64,000 bases of DNA from Pyxidicoccus xibeiensis. GTDB taxonomy: Bacteria > Myxococcota > Myxococcia > Myxococcales > Myxococcaceae. Both the position numbers and the translations under genes were made by a program. The notes under the pieces were generated by a model. That model was not told where the DNA came from, made no database searches, and was given only the letters and a program-made list of their open reading frames with translations. Positions 56,950 to 64,000 of this stretch are shown piece after piece (the first letter of the stretch is position 1; every line of letters starts with the position of its first letter). Location: NCBI RefSeq assembly GCF_024198175.1, contig NZ_JAJVKV010000015.1:174383-238382 (forward strand), given 5' to 3'.

Positions 56950-57561
56950 CTAGCTGCCACCAGAGCGCAGGGCCTTGAGGGACTCGCGGAACAGGGCCTG
57001 GAAGGAGGCCTCCGCGCCCAGCCGGCTGCTGGCGAGCTCCGCGGCCTTCTCCGCCTGGGGTTGCTTGTAACCCAGGTTGAGCAGCGCGGAGACGAGGTCG
57101 GACTGGGTGCCGCCCATGGGCGCGGGCGCGGTCCCTCGCGACACCGCCTCCAGGTGAATCGTCTTCACCTTGTCCTTGAGCTCCAGCACCAGCCGCTCGG
57201 CGGTCTTCTTGCCCACGCCGTGAATCTTGGACAGCCGCGCCACCTCGCCGCGCGACAGCGCCGCCACCAGCTCCGGCACCTCCATGCCGGACAGCACGGT
57301 GAGCGCCAGCCGCGGGCCCACGCGCGTCACCGCCGTCAGCAGCTGGAAGACCTCCTCCTCGCCCTTGGACAGGAAGCCGAACAGCTCGAAGGCGTCCTCG
57401 CGCACCACCGTGCGGATGCGCACGTCCACCGGCTGGCCCTCCGCCGGCAGCTTCCCCAGCGCCAGGGTGGAGAAATTCACCCGGTAGCCCACGCCGCCCA
57501 CGTCGATGGTGGCGTCCTCGAGGTCCTTCTCCAGCACCGTGCCGCGCAGCCGCGAAATCAT
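56950..57561 (-). CDS. ruvA: Holliday junction branch-migration protein RuvA
   Basis: The protein has 203 residues. Domain I starts MISRLRGTVLEKDLEDATID, domain II has the two helix-hairpin-helix motifs (FQLLTAVTRVGPRLALTVLSG, then RLSKIHGVGKKTAERLVLEL), and domain III binds RuvB (SDLVSALLNLGYKQPQAEKA). It overlaps the ruvC stop by four bases (ATGA). The order yebC, ruvC, ruvA is the usual arrangement minus ruvB, which lies 4.2 kb away. Confidence 0.96.
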   Translation of the reverse strand: MISRLRGTVLEKDLEDATIDVGGVGYRVNFSTLALGKLPAEGQPVDVRIRTVVREDAFELFGFLSKGEEEVFQLLTAVTRVGPRLALTVLSGMEVPELVAALSRGEVARLSKIHGVGKKTAERLVLELKDKVKTIHLEAVSRGTAPAPMGGTQSDLVSALLNLGYKQPQAEKAAELASSRLGAEASFQALFRESLKALRSGGS

Positions 57562-58145
57562 CCCGCCTCCGGTCTGCGGTACGCGGGCGCCAGCCGGTCC
57601 GCCAGCAGCGCCGCCGCGCCCTTGCGCTTCTTGCCCGCCGTGGCCGACATGGGTACCGCGGCCCGGCCATGGTTGAGGTGGCACAGCGCCACCGCCAATG
57701 CATCACTCGCGTCCGCGCGCTCCAGGGTGGACGGGTCCAAGTCGAGGAACGTCCTCACCATCCGCGCCACCGCGTCCTTCCCATCCGCGCCGCCGGCGCC
57801 CACCGACTTCTTCACCTTCGCGGGCGGGTACTCGAACACCTCCAGCCCCGCCTGTGCGGCGGCCAGCAGCGCCACGCCCCTCGCATGCCCCAGCACCAGG
57901 GCGCTGCGCGCGTTGCGGAAGGTGAACACGCCCTCCACCGCGACGGCGTCCGGCTTGTAGCGCACCAGCGCCTCCACCAGCGAGGCGTGCAGGTCCCTGA
58001 GGCGCGCGGCCAGCGGCGCCGACTCGGGCACCTTGATGACGCCGTGGCCCACATGCACCAGCCGGCCCCGCTTCTCCTCCACCACCCCATAGCCCATGAA
58101 CCGGCTGCCTGGGTCCACCCCGAGCACGCGCACGCCTGACTCCAT
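57558..58145 (-). CDS. ruvC: Holliday junction resolvase RuvC
   Basis: The protein has 195 residues from ATG 58145; GTG 58133 would give 191 and a family-like N-terminus RVLGVDPGSRFMGYG. The acidic catalytic residues are visible: Asp11 in VLGVDPGS, Glu in AVEGVFTFRNARSALVLG, and the C-terminal D-A-x-D-A-[LI]-A-V-A-x-C-H motif as DASDALAVALCHLNHG. It cuts Holliday junctions as a dimer. The 12-base gap to yebC and the overlap with ruvA show one operon. Confidence 0.95.
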   Translation of the reverse strand: MESGVRVLGVDPGSRFMGYGVVEEKRGRLVHVGHGVIKVPESAPLAARLRDLHASLVEALVRYKPDAVAVEGVFTFRNARSALVLGHARGVALLAAAQAGLEVFEYPPAKVKKSVGAGGADGKDAVARMVRTFLDLDPSTLERADASDALAVALCHLNHGRAAVPMSATAGKKRKGAAALLADRLAPAYRRPEAG

Positions 58146-58157
58146 TTCGCTGCGTCG

Positions 58158-58907
58158 CTACCGCGACAGGGACTCCATCACCGACTCATCCATCTCGAAG
58201 TTCGCATGCACGTTCTGCACGTCGTCATTCTCGTCGAGCGCGTCCATCAGCTTGAGCAGCCGGGGCGCGGTGTCGCCCTCCACCCGAACGGTGTTCTGCG
58301 GCAGGTGCGTCCACTTCTGCTCGCCCAGCTTCAGGCCCGCGGTCTCCAGGCGGGTGGCCACCGTGTGCAGGTCCGCCGGCGCGGTGCGCACCTCGAAGCC
58401 CTCGTCACCCAGGTTGATGACGTCCTCGGCCCCCGCCTCGATGGCCTGCTCCATCACCTGGTCCTCGGTGGGGCCGGGCTTCACGGTGATGGCGCCCTTC
58501 TTCTGGAACATCCAGGCCACCGCGCCCTCGGCGCCCAGGTTGCCGCCGTACGCGCCGAAGGTGGAGCGCACGTCCGCGGCGGTGCGGTTGCGGTTGTCGG
58601 TGAGGCACTCCACCAGCATGGCGACGCCACCGGGGCCGTAGCCCTCGTACGTCACCTCCTCGTAGGCCTCGCCCTCCAGCTCCCCGGTGCCCTTCTTGAT
58701 GGCACGCTCAATCGTGTCCTTGGGGATGTTCGCCTCGCGGGCCAGCGCCAGCGCCACGCGCAGGCGGGCGTTGCCGGCGGGGTCTCCACCGCCCAGGCGC
58801 GAGGCGACGGTGATCTCCTTGATGACCTTCGAGTACAGCTTGCCCTTGGTCGCGCCCATGGCTGCCTTCTGGCGCTTGATCTTCGACCACCGATTGTGAC
58901 CGGACAT
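58158..58907 (-). CDS. yebC: YebC/PmpR-family protein (TACO1-like)
   Basis: This 249-residue protein is full length. The N-terminus MSGHNRWSKIKRQK and the motifs KIYSK-like KLYSKVIKEI, GGGDPAGNARLR, EGYGPGGVAMLVECLTDN and NRTAADVRSTFGAYGGNLG are diagnostic. Members were long called transcriptional regulators; recent work points to ribosome-associated roles in easing proline-rich stalling. It is the first gene of the ruvCA operon. ATG 58907 is the conserved start. Confidence 0.95.
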   Translation of the reverse strand: MSGHNRWSKIKRQKAAMGATKGKLYSKVIKEITVASRLGGGDPAGNARLRVALALAREANIPKDTIERAIKKGTGELEGEAYEEVTYEGYGPGGVAMLVECLTDNRNRTAADVRSTFGAYGGNLGAEGAVAWMFQKKGAITVKPGPTEDQVMEQAIEAGAEDVINLGDEGFEVRTAPADLHTVATRLETAGLKLGEQKWTHLPQNTVRVEGDTAPRLLKLMDALDENDDVQNVHANFEMDESVMESLSR

Positions 58908-58968
58908 GGGAGAGGCCTCTGGCGGGCCTTGTCGCCTACGCCGGGCCGCCGAGTCAAACCCTTCACAC

Positions 58969-60204
58969 TCAGGCGTCTTCGCGGTACCCGGAGGGCTCCT
59001 GGGCGTCCGGTGCACCCGGGGTGCGCGCGGACTGCTTGGGGAAGGTCAGGATGACCGGGGGCTGCGAGCCCCCCACCAGCGTGAGGGTCTCCGGCGACTC
59101 CGAGTCGGGCTCGGCTTCAGGCTCTGACGCGGGCTCCGGAACCAGGGTCGGCTCGAAGAAGCCGGGGACGGACGCACCGCAGCGGGCCCGCTCCAGCTCC
59201 TCCACCAGGCAGGCGGGCACCAGCACGCCGAGCGCGAACAGCCGCGTCGACGCCTCGTACGTCACCGCCTCCGGGTAGAGGCACTCCAGCAGCACCGAGC
59301 GCAGCGTGCGGCGGCCGTCGAACAGGCGCACCACCTCGCCCACGTCCTCGGGCAGCGTGGCCAGCACTTCGGCCAGCCGCGCGAAGTCCACCGTCAGCCG
59401 CGACGCCAGCGGCAGGCCCCGGGCGCGCAGCGCGTCGAAGCGCTCCAGCCCCGGCAGCACCGTCTCGCAGAGGTACGCGCGGTCCATGGTGAACGAGCCC
59501 TTGAGCAGCTCCGGGCCCAGCACCACTGCGTACGCGCCCGTGCCGAAGCACAGCATGCGGCGGAAGGGCAGGCTGCCCCGCTCGCCGTGGAAGACGGCGT
59601 CCACCACCAGCCCGTGGCGGAAGGAGAACCAGCCCTCGCCCTCGGCGAGCACCACCCGGCCGGAGCGCACGCCCGACAGGAGCGCCCGCGCCACGTGCGT
59701 CAGCGGCAGCCGCGCCGTGTGCGACTCGAAGGCGGCATCGCTGGTGCGCCGCCCCGCCTTGAGCCGCGCCAGCGCCACCACGTCCGCCACCGTCACCGGA
59801 TGGGGCAGGTAGTCGTCGGCGCCCACCCCTCCCGCGAGGTCTCTGTGGAAGTCCTCCTGCCGTCGCGCCAGCAGCAGCACCGGCAGGTGCGCCGTGCGTG
59901 GCTCCGCGCGCACCTGGCCGCAGAGGCTGAAGCCGTCACCGTCCGGCAGCTCCACCTCGGAGATGACCATGTGCGGCGGCGCGCCGTCCGTCGCCAGCGC
60001 CTCCAGCGCCGCGGCGACGCTGCCCACCATCAGCACCTCGAAGCCCGCCTCCACCAGCCCCGCCGCCAGCACCGCCTGCGCGCCCGCGTCGGAGTCCACC
60101 AGCAGCACCCTCGCCCGGCCCCGTGACACGCGGCGGCGCGGGGCCGCCTCCACCGAGGCGTCCGGTTCGCTGTGCGTGTAAGGTTGTGGGAGTGCGGCAG
60201 CCAT
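58969..60204 (-). CDS. Pseudo-receiver/DUF4388 protein
   Basis: The protein has 411 residues. The receiver domain (about 31-150) has the acidic pair in LLVDSDAG, but the phospho-acceptor Asp is Glu83 (VISEVELPDGDGF) and the conserved Lys is His135 (DYLPHPV). A DUF4388-like domain follows (about 160-300: ARALLSGVRSGRVVLAEGE, then WFSFRHGLVVDAVFHGERG). The C-terminal 70 residues are acidic and low-complexity. It cannot be phosphorylated in the normal way and may be locked in an active-like state. It is encoded 61 bp from yebC but probably not cotranscribed in function. Confidence 0.85.
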   Translation of the reverse strand: MAAALPQPYTHSEPDASVEAAPRRRVSRGRARVLLVDSDAGAQAVLAAGLVEAGFEVLMVGSVAAALEALATDGAPPHMVISEVELPDGDGFSLCGQVRAEPRTAHLPVLLLARRQEDFHRDLAGGVGADDYLPHPVTVADVVALARLKAGRRTSDAAFESHTARLPLTHVARALLSGVRSGRVVLAEGEGWFSFRHGLVVDAVFHGERGSLPFRRMLCFGTGAYAVVLGPELLKGSFTMDRAYLCETVLPGLERFDALRARGLPLASRLTVDFARLAEVLATLPEDVGEVVRLFDGRRTLRSVLLECLYPEAVTYEASTRLFALGVLVPACLVEELERARCGASVPGFFEPTLVPEPASEPEAEPDSESPETLTLVGGSQPPVILTFPKQSARTPGAPDAQEPSGYREDA

Positions 60205-60309
60205 GGATTCCTAATTCTTCCAGCCAAGCCTGACAGATGCGCAACCTGCACACAAGTCCCTGGAATCGTTGGGTTTCCGGCATCGACTCCCCGAGGTAGG
60301 GTGCGCGCC

Positions 60310-61017
60310 ATGACGCGCCCTGCCCTGTCCTGCTCGCTCGTGTTCACGCTGCTGCTGGTGTCATTCGAGTCCGCCGCCCAGGAGTCCGTGCCCCCGGTGC
60401 CCGTGCGTGAGGAGCAGCCCGTCACGGCGGCGGCCGAGGATCAGGACCGGCTGGGCGCGGTGGTGGCGCCGGTGACGCTGCCGGACGGCGCCACGGCGCT
60501 GTACGGCTACGTCGGGGCGCCGGAGCTGGGCGTGGGCTTCCGCCAGGGCATCGCCGGGTTCGAGCTGGAGGCGCGGGGCCGGCTGCAGTGGTTCCAGCTG
60601 TCCGCGGCGCTGGAGCTGGCGGCGCGCGTCAAGGTGTACGAGAGCGGGCCGCTGGCGCTGGCGCCGACGCTGGGCGCGGGCGTGGTGCTCAACTCCGGGG
60701 CCACGTACATGGACGACGACAACTTCTCCGGCGTGCTGCTGCGCGTCTCGCCGGGGCTCGTCGTGGGCTACCGGCTGGCGGACACGGTGTCGCTGGTGGG
60801 GCTGGTGGACCTGCCCATCGACTTCGGCCTGACGCGTGACAAGGCGCGGCGCTTCCAGGCGCTCGGCGGCGGCGGCGTGGAGGTGTACCTGGGCTCCAAC
60901 CTGTCGGTGCTGGCCGCGGGCCAGGCGGGCCTCGAGACGTTCCGCGAGCGCGTGGGCGCGGGCGAGACGCGCTTCGGCTGGGCCGCGCGCCTGGGCCTGG
61001 GCGCCCGGCTGTTCTGA
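60310..61017 (+). CDS. Outer membrane beta-barrel protein
   Basis: The protein has 235 residues. A signal peptide (CSLVFTLLLVSFESAAQ) and a short acidic linker are followed by eight or more amphipathic strands with alternating hydrophobic residues (ALYGYVGAPELGVGFRQGI, then VSPGLVVGYRLADTVSLVGL). The chain ends in a terminal aromatic residue (GLGARLF), as expected for BAM-dependent barrels. No enzyme motif is seen. It is convergent with the NtrC-family gene by two bases. Confidence 0.78.
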   Translation: MTRPALSCSLVFTLLLVSFESAAQESVPPVPVREEQPVTAAAEDQDRLGAVVAPVTLPDGATALYGYVGAPELGVGFRQGIAGFELEARGRLQWFQLSAALELAARVKVYESGPLALAPTLGAGVVLNSGATYMDDDNFSGVLLRVSPGLVVGYRLADTVSLVGLVDLPIDFGLTRDKARRFQALGGGGVEVYLGSNLSVLAAGQAGLETFRERVGAGETRFGWAARLGLGARLF

Positions 61018-61018
61018 C

Positions 61019-62392
61019 TCACGTCAGCCCGAAGCGCTCCAGCTTCTTGAGCAGGCCCTGGCGCGACAGCCCGAGCGCCTCCGCCGTGTGCGTGCGGTTG
61101 CCGCCGCAGCGCTTCAGCGCCTCCTCGATTTCGCGCCGCTCCAGCGCCTCCACCTTCTGCGCCAGCGTGGTGGCGCCGGGGGCGCTCGCGCGGGGCCGCT
61201 CGCTGCCGGTGAAGGACAGGTCCTCGGGCTGGATTTCGCGGCGCTCTCCGGCCAGCACGGTGGCTCGCTGCATCTCGTGCCGCAGCTCGCGCAGGTTGCC
61301 GGGCCATGCATGGGCCGCCAGCGCCTCCGCCGCCGCGTCCGACAGCAGCCGCGCGCGGCCATCCGGGCACAGGTGGGCGCACTGGTTGAGGAAGTGCTTC
61401 GCCAGCAGCGGCAGGTCCGAGGTGCGCTCGCGCAGGGGCGGCAGCCGTATCTCCACGCCCTTCACGCGCCAGTAGAGGTCCTCGCGGAAGGTGCCCTCCT
61501 GCTGCATGCGGCCCAGGTCCTGGTGCGTGGCGGAGATGAGCCGCACGTCCACGTGCACGGGCAGGTCCGCGCCCACCGGGAGGATGTCGCCCGTCTCCAG
61601 CGCGCGCAGCACCTTCACCTGGAGCGACGGCGTCATGTCCCCCAGCTCGTCCAGGAACAGCGTGCCCCCGTCCGCCTCCGCGAAGAGGCCCCGGTGGTCC
61701 TTCGTCGCGCCCGTGAAGCTGCCCTTCACGTGGCCGAACAGGGCGCTCTCCAGCAGCGACTCCGGCAGGGCGCCGCAGTTGATGGGGACGAAGGGCCCCG
61801 CATGGCGGCGGCTCTTGAGGTGGACGCTGCGCGCGAGCAGCTCCTTGCCCGTGCCGTTCTCCCCGGTGACGAGCACTGGCAAGTCGCTGGGAGCCACGCG
61901 CTCGGCCAGGGTGACGGCCGCGAAGAACGGCGGGCTCTGCCCCACCATCGCCGTGTCGCCACCCGCGCGCGCCAGCGACGTGCGCAGCGACTCCACCTGC
62001 CGCTCCAGCGTCACGCGCGCCAGGGCCCGCTGCACCACCACCAGCAGCACGTCCGGGTCCACCGGCTTGGTGAGGAAGTCGTACGCGCCCAGCCGCACCG
62101 CCTCCAGCGAGTGGCGCGTGTCGAGCGCTCCGGAGATGACGATGACCTTGGTGCCGGGCCGCGCGCTCAAGAGCGCCCCCAGCCCCTCCAGGCCGGCGGA
62201 TACACTGCCGTCGGGGGGCAGCATCAGGTCCAGCAGCACCAGCGGGAAGGCACGGGCCTCGAAGGCGGCACGGGCGGACGGACGGTCCGCGGCCTCCACC
62301 ACCTCGTAGCCCGCCTCGCGCAGCAGGCCGCCGTACACCTTCCGGAAGGCGGCATCGTCATCCACGAGCAGCAGCGCGTGCGGGGCGGGCAT
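61019..62392 (-). CDS. NtrC-family sigma-54-dependent response regulator
   Basis: The protein has 457 residues. The receiver has Asp55 (PLVLLDLMLP) and Lys109 (YDFLTKPV). The AAA+ domain has Walker A GENGTGKE (177-184), the sigma-54 contact loop as GSFTGA (224-229) where most have GAFTGA, and Walker B GGTLFLDELGD. A Fis-type HTH (LKRCGGNRTHTAEALGLSRQGL) ends it. It needs a partner kinase, not encoded nearby. It starts 12 bases after the small Cys-rich gene. Confidence 0.93.
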   Translation of the reverse strand: MPAPHALLLVDDDAAFRKVYGGLLREAGYEVVEAADRPSARAAFEARAFPLVLLDLMLPPDGSVSAGLEGLGALLSARPGTKVIVISGALDTRHSLEAVRLGAYDFLTKPVDPDVLLVVVQRALARVTLERQVESLRTSLARAGGDTAMVGQSPPFFAAVTLAERVAPSDLPVLVTGENGTGKELLARSVHLKSRRHAGPFVPINCGALPESLLESALFGHVKGSFTGATKDHRGLFAEADGGTLFLDELGDMTPSLQVKVLRALETGDILPVGADLPVHVDVRLISATHQDLGRMQQEGTFREDLYWRVKGVEIRLPPLRERTSDLPLLAKHFLNQCAHLCPDGRARLLSDAAAEALAAHAWPGNLRELRHEMQRATVLAGERREIQPEDLSFTGSERPRASAPGATTLAQKVEALERREIEEALKRCGGNRTHTAEALGLSRQGLLKKLERFGLT

Positions 62393-62404
62393 GGGGCTCC
62401 TGGC

Positions 62405-62677
62405 TCAGTCCGGCAGCGGGGCCTGGCGCGGGGTGCCCATCAGCTCCAGGGCGCGCAGGGCGACCTTGTGGAGCGTCTGGGCACAGGGCTCGCAGCCCCC
62501 GCCACAGCAGCGCGGCCAGCGCCCCTCCGGGTTGCGCAGCAGCGGGCGCACGATGGACTGGTAGTAGCTGGGGAAGCCCAGCTCCTCGCTGGCGCGGACC
62601 AGCGCGGTGTCGAGAGATGAGGGCTCGGAGACGTCGGACACGCCCGCTTCATAACAGCGGACGGGCCCGGCGCGCAT
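62405..62677 (-). CDS. Small Cys-rich protein before the NtrC-type gene
   Basis: The protein is 90 residues from ATG 62677, or 77 from GTG 62638. It contains SYYQSIVRPLLRNPEGRWPR followed by a CCGGGCEPC cluster that could bind zinc or an iron-sulfur centre. It has no signal peptide. Its stop is 12 bases before the response-regulator ATG, so both share a transcript. It might sense redox or metal state for the regulator; this is inference from position. Confidence 0.6.
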   Translation of the reverse strand: MRAGPVRCYEAGVSDVSEPSSLDTALVRASEELGFPSYYQSIVRPLLRNPEGRWPRCCGGGCEPCAQTLHKVALRALELMGTPRQAPLPD

Positions 62678-62692
62678 CCGGGCGCGGAGGAC

Positions 62693-63871
62693 TCATTCAT
62701 GACGCGGAAGCGCCCTGCGGCAGCCGGGAGGCTCCGAGCGCTCCCGGAGCCAGGGCATGCAGGAACGTGGCGAGCGCCATGGCCTCCAGCGCGTTGCTTG
62801 CCACGTCGCCCGGCAGGGGCCTCCCGGGTGCGGTGTCCTCATCCCGGCAGGGCCGCATCGAAGAACGCGACAGGGGCTGGCGTGCATCGTGCGCGCACCT
62901 CCTGGGGCATCGTGAGCTGCTGCCATGGCCTCTCCAGCCATCATGGCTTCGGACCGCGCCGCTCCTGCCCCCGCGGGTGAAGCACTCAACGCGTGCAGCC
63001 CTCGGTCTTCGGGCGCGGCAGTTGCCGGAGTACTGCCCTCCTCCATGGCGTGGGGACGCTTCGTTTCCACGGGCATAGCGCCTGGCGGATGCGCCGCCGC
63101 GCCCTCATCCATTGCCGCCGCCGCTTCAGCTTCGGGCGCCTCACCCGAGGCCTGCTGGCCGTCTGGAGCCGGACGCGCCGCCGCGCCATCGGCCATTGCC
63201 TCCGCCGCGCCACTGCCGGGCGCCTCGTCCCGGGCCTTCTCGCCGTCTGAAGGCGGCATGCCTCCGGGCCCACTGGGCGCCGACTTCTCCCTGGGGCCCA
63301 GCGCCCGCCAGAGCGCCTCTGCTGACGCGAGCACGTCCTCCTCCGTGACTGCACCTTCCCACCTCGCCGCCACCCGCCCCAGCTCCGCCAGCGCGCCCCA
63401 CACCAGGCACGTCCTCGCCATCGCGGACCCCGGCTCCAGCACTCCGTCGCGCTCTGCCTGGCGGATGACCTCGCGGACCAGGTCTCGCACCCGCCAGCCT
63501 CGCTCGTCGTCAGGCCCGTCCTCTGGGTGGGCGTGCAGGAAGACGAAGCTGAAGACGCCGGGCATCCGCAACACATAGGTGGCCAGCAGCCTCCAGAGGG
63601 CGAAGAAGCCCTCGCGAAAGCCCGCGCCCTCGTCCGTGCTGGCCATCTGGAACTCGTAGCGCGCGTACCGGTACAGCTCGTCCTCGGAGAAGTCGCGAAT
63701 GGCCAGCGCATGGCCGCGCTTGCTGCCGTAGCGCCGGTACAGCGAGCCCACCGACATGCGCATCACCCGCGCCAGCTCCGCGGCCGAAGTGTTCTCGTAG
63801 CCGCGCTGCGCCATCACCGCCGCCGCCTCCTCCATCCGCGTGGCCACGAACTGCTGGTACAGCTCCATCAT
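62693..63871 (-). CDS. TetR-family regulator with long Ala/Glu/Pro tail
   Basis: The protein has 392 residues. The N-terminal HTH (TSAAELARVMRMSVGSLYRRYGSKRGH) and TetR ligand domain (about 55-195, through VTEEDVLASAEALWRAL) form a normal-length regulator. An unusual 190-residue tail follows, rich in Ala, Glu, Pro and Met. The last 60 residues read better in other frames (for example VASNALEAMALATFLHALAP ending at 62698), so the 3' end may be frameshifted. A perfect palindrome 33 bp upstream of the start suggests autorepression. The gene's first 114 codons are duplicated at 18562-18903. Confidence 0.75.
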   Translation of the reverse strand: MMELYQQFVATRMEEAAAVMAQRGYENTSAAELARVMRMSVGSLYRRYGSKRGHALAIRDFSEDELYRYARYEFQMASTDEGAGFREGFFALWRLLATYVLRMPGVFSFVFLHAHPEDGPDDERGWRVRDLVREVIRQAERDGVLEPGSAMARTCLVWGALAELGRVAARWEGAVTEEDVLASAEALWRALGPREKSAPSGPGGMPPSDGEKARDEAPGSGAAEAMADGAAARPAPDGQQASGEAPEAEAAAAMDEGAAAHPPGAMPVETKRPHAMEEGSTPATAAPEDRGLHALSASPAGAGAARSEAMMAGEAMAAAHDAPGGARTMHASPCRVLRCGPAGMRTPHPGGPCRATWQATRWRPWRSPRSCMPWLRERSEPPGCRRALPRHE

Positions 63872-63981
63872 CCGCCCACCCCCTGCCGGACCGACCCGCC
63901 CGCGGAAGGAACGTTCCTTCCGCCAGCACCTTCCTACCGGGTGGGGCTGACATGCCGACGGCGGACGACCGGGCAGGTCCG
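63530..63981. repeat. Segmental duplication, copy 2
   Basis: This is the partner of 18562-19013 with the same operator and TetR 5' half. It is the intact side, since the gene continues through it. The duplication may extend past the window, as similarity persists to about 63990. Confidence 0.75.
63902..63923. promoter_or_regulatory. TetR operator palindrome (copy 2)
   Basis: A perfect 22-bp palindrome whose 18-bp core, GGAAGGAACGTTCCTTCC (63904-63921), is identical to the copy at 18936-18953. It lies between the TetR start and a possible divergent frame from ATG 63952 that runs off the window. Confidence 0.72.
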
Positions 63982-64000
63982 CTGAGGCCCACGGCCCGCG

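Noticed and set aside
1..64000. CRISPR array or rRNA operon
   Set aside because: No regularly spaced repeats of 25-40 bp and no rRNA signature sequences were seen. The repetitive coding tracts are protein repeats (PPC, TPR, ELWxTDGT, Ig).
63952..64000. Divergent gene beyond the TetR operator
   Set aside because: A frame opens at ATG 63952 and runs off the window, but only 16 codons are visible and the counterpart in the other copy (18984) looks non-coding. Too little evidence to call it.

Overview
The window is GC-rich throughout and its gene families are those of a cystobacterine myxobacterium (Myxococcus, Corallococcus or Pyxidicoccus type). The main signs are a DUSAM-domain protein, two DUF4388 proteins, many lipoproteins, a caspase-like lipoprotein tied to an ECF sigma factor, NtrC-type regulation and Cys-rich secreted proteins. 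The genus assignment is inference from family content; no rRNA is present.

Layout. 1-2050: the 3' part of a gene for a secreted repeat protein, then tRNA-Gly(CCC) with a clear promoter and terminator. 1954-8604: a 6.65-kb island inserted at the tRNA 3' end, bounded by perfect 47-bp direct repeats. It carries a lipoprotein/DUSAM pair, nested IS3, IS21 and IS66 remnants, two unknown genes and an excisionase-like HTH gene, but no integrase. 8.7-18.5 kb: a LytS/LytTR two-component pair, small secreted proteins, a MetR-type LysR regulator with a textbook TGAA-N5-TTCA box divergent from a Tat-secreted metallo-beta-lactamase-fold protein, a membrane histidine kinase, and an AraC regulator beside a small membrane protein. 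18.5-19.9 kb: a decayed zone with a truncated TetR duplicate and a TPR-CHAT pseudogene. 20-24 kb: SDR, radical SAM, GlsB-like, chalcone-isomerase-like and SerC.

24.1-31.1 kb is a tight five-gene operon: ECF sigma factor, probable anti-sigma factor, caspase-fold lipoprotein, Cys-rich lipoprotein and an Ig/propeller lipoprotein. 31.1-33.1 kb is a bufferin-type RiPP operon with a Cys-repeat precursor, a DUF692/MNIO enzyme and a DUF2063 partner. 33-41.6 kb holds a gluzincin lipoprotein, DUF1015, TetR with a thioesterase, a KAS-II-like ketosynthase, and a short-chain-fatty-acyl regulator with a perfect upstream TTTGCAA palindrome.

41.6-64 kb is mainly housekeeping: a SafE/DUF1634 permease, PepA, a DUF4388 protein, a DsbA-like lipoprotein, LpxC (with a consensus sigma-54 promoter), RuvB, a dehydrogenase and MBL-fold pair, a yebC-ruvC-ruvA operon, a pseudo-receiver/DUF4388 protein and an NtrC-family regulator. 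It ends with a full-length TetR gene whose 5' half and operator are the source or sister of the truncated copy 45 kb away.
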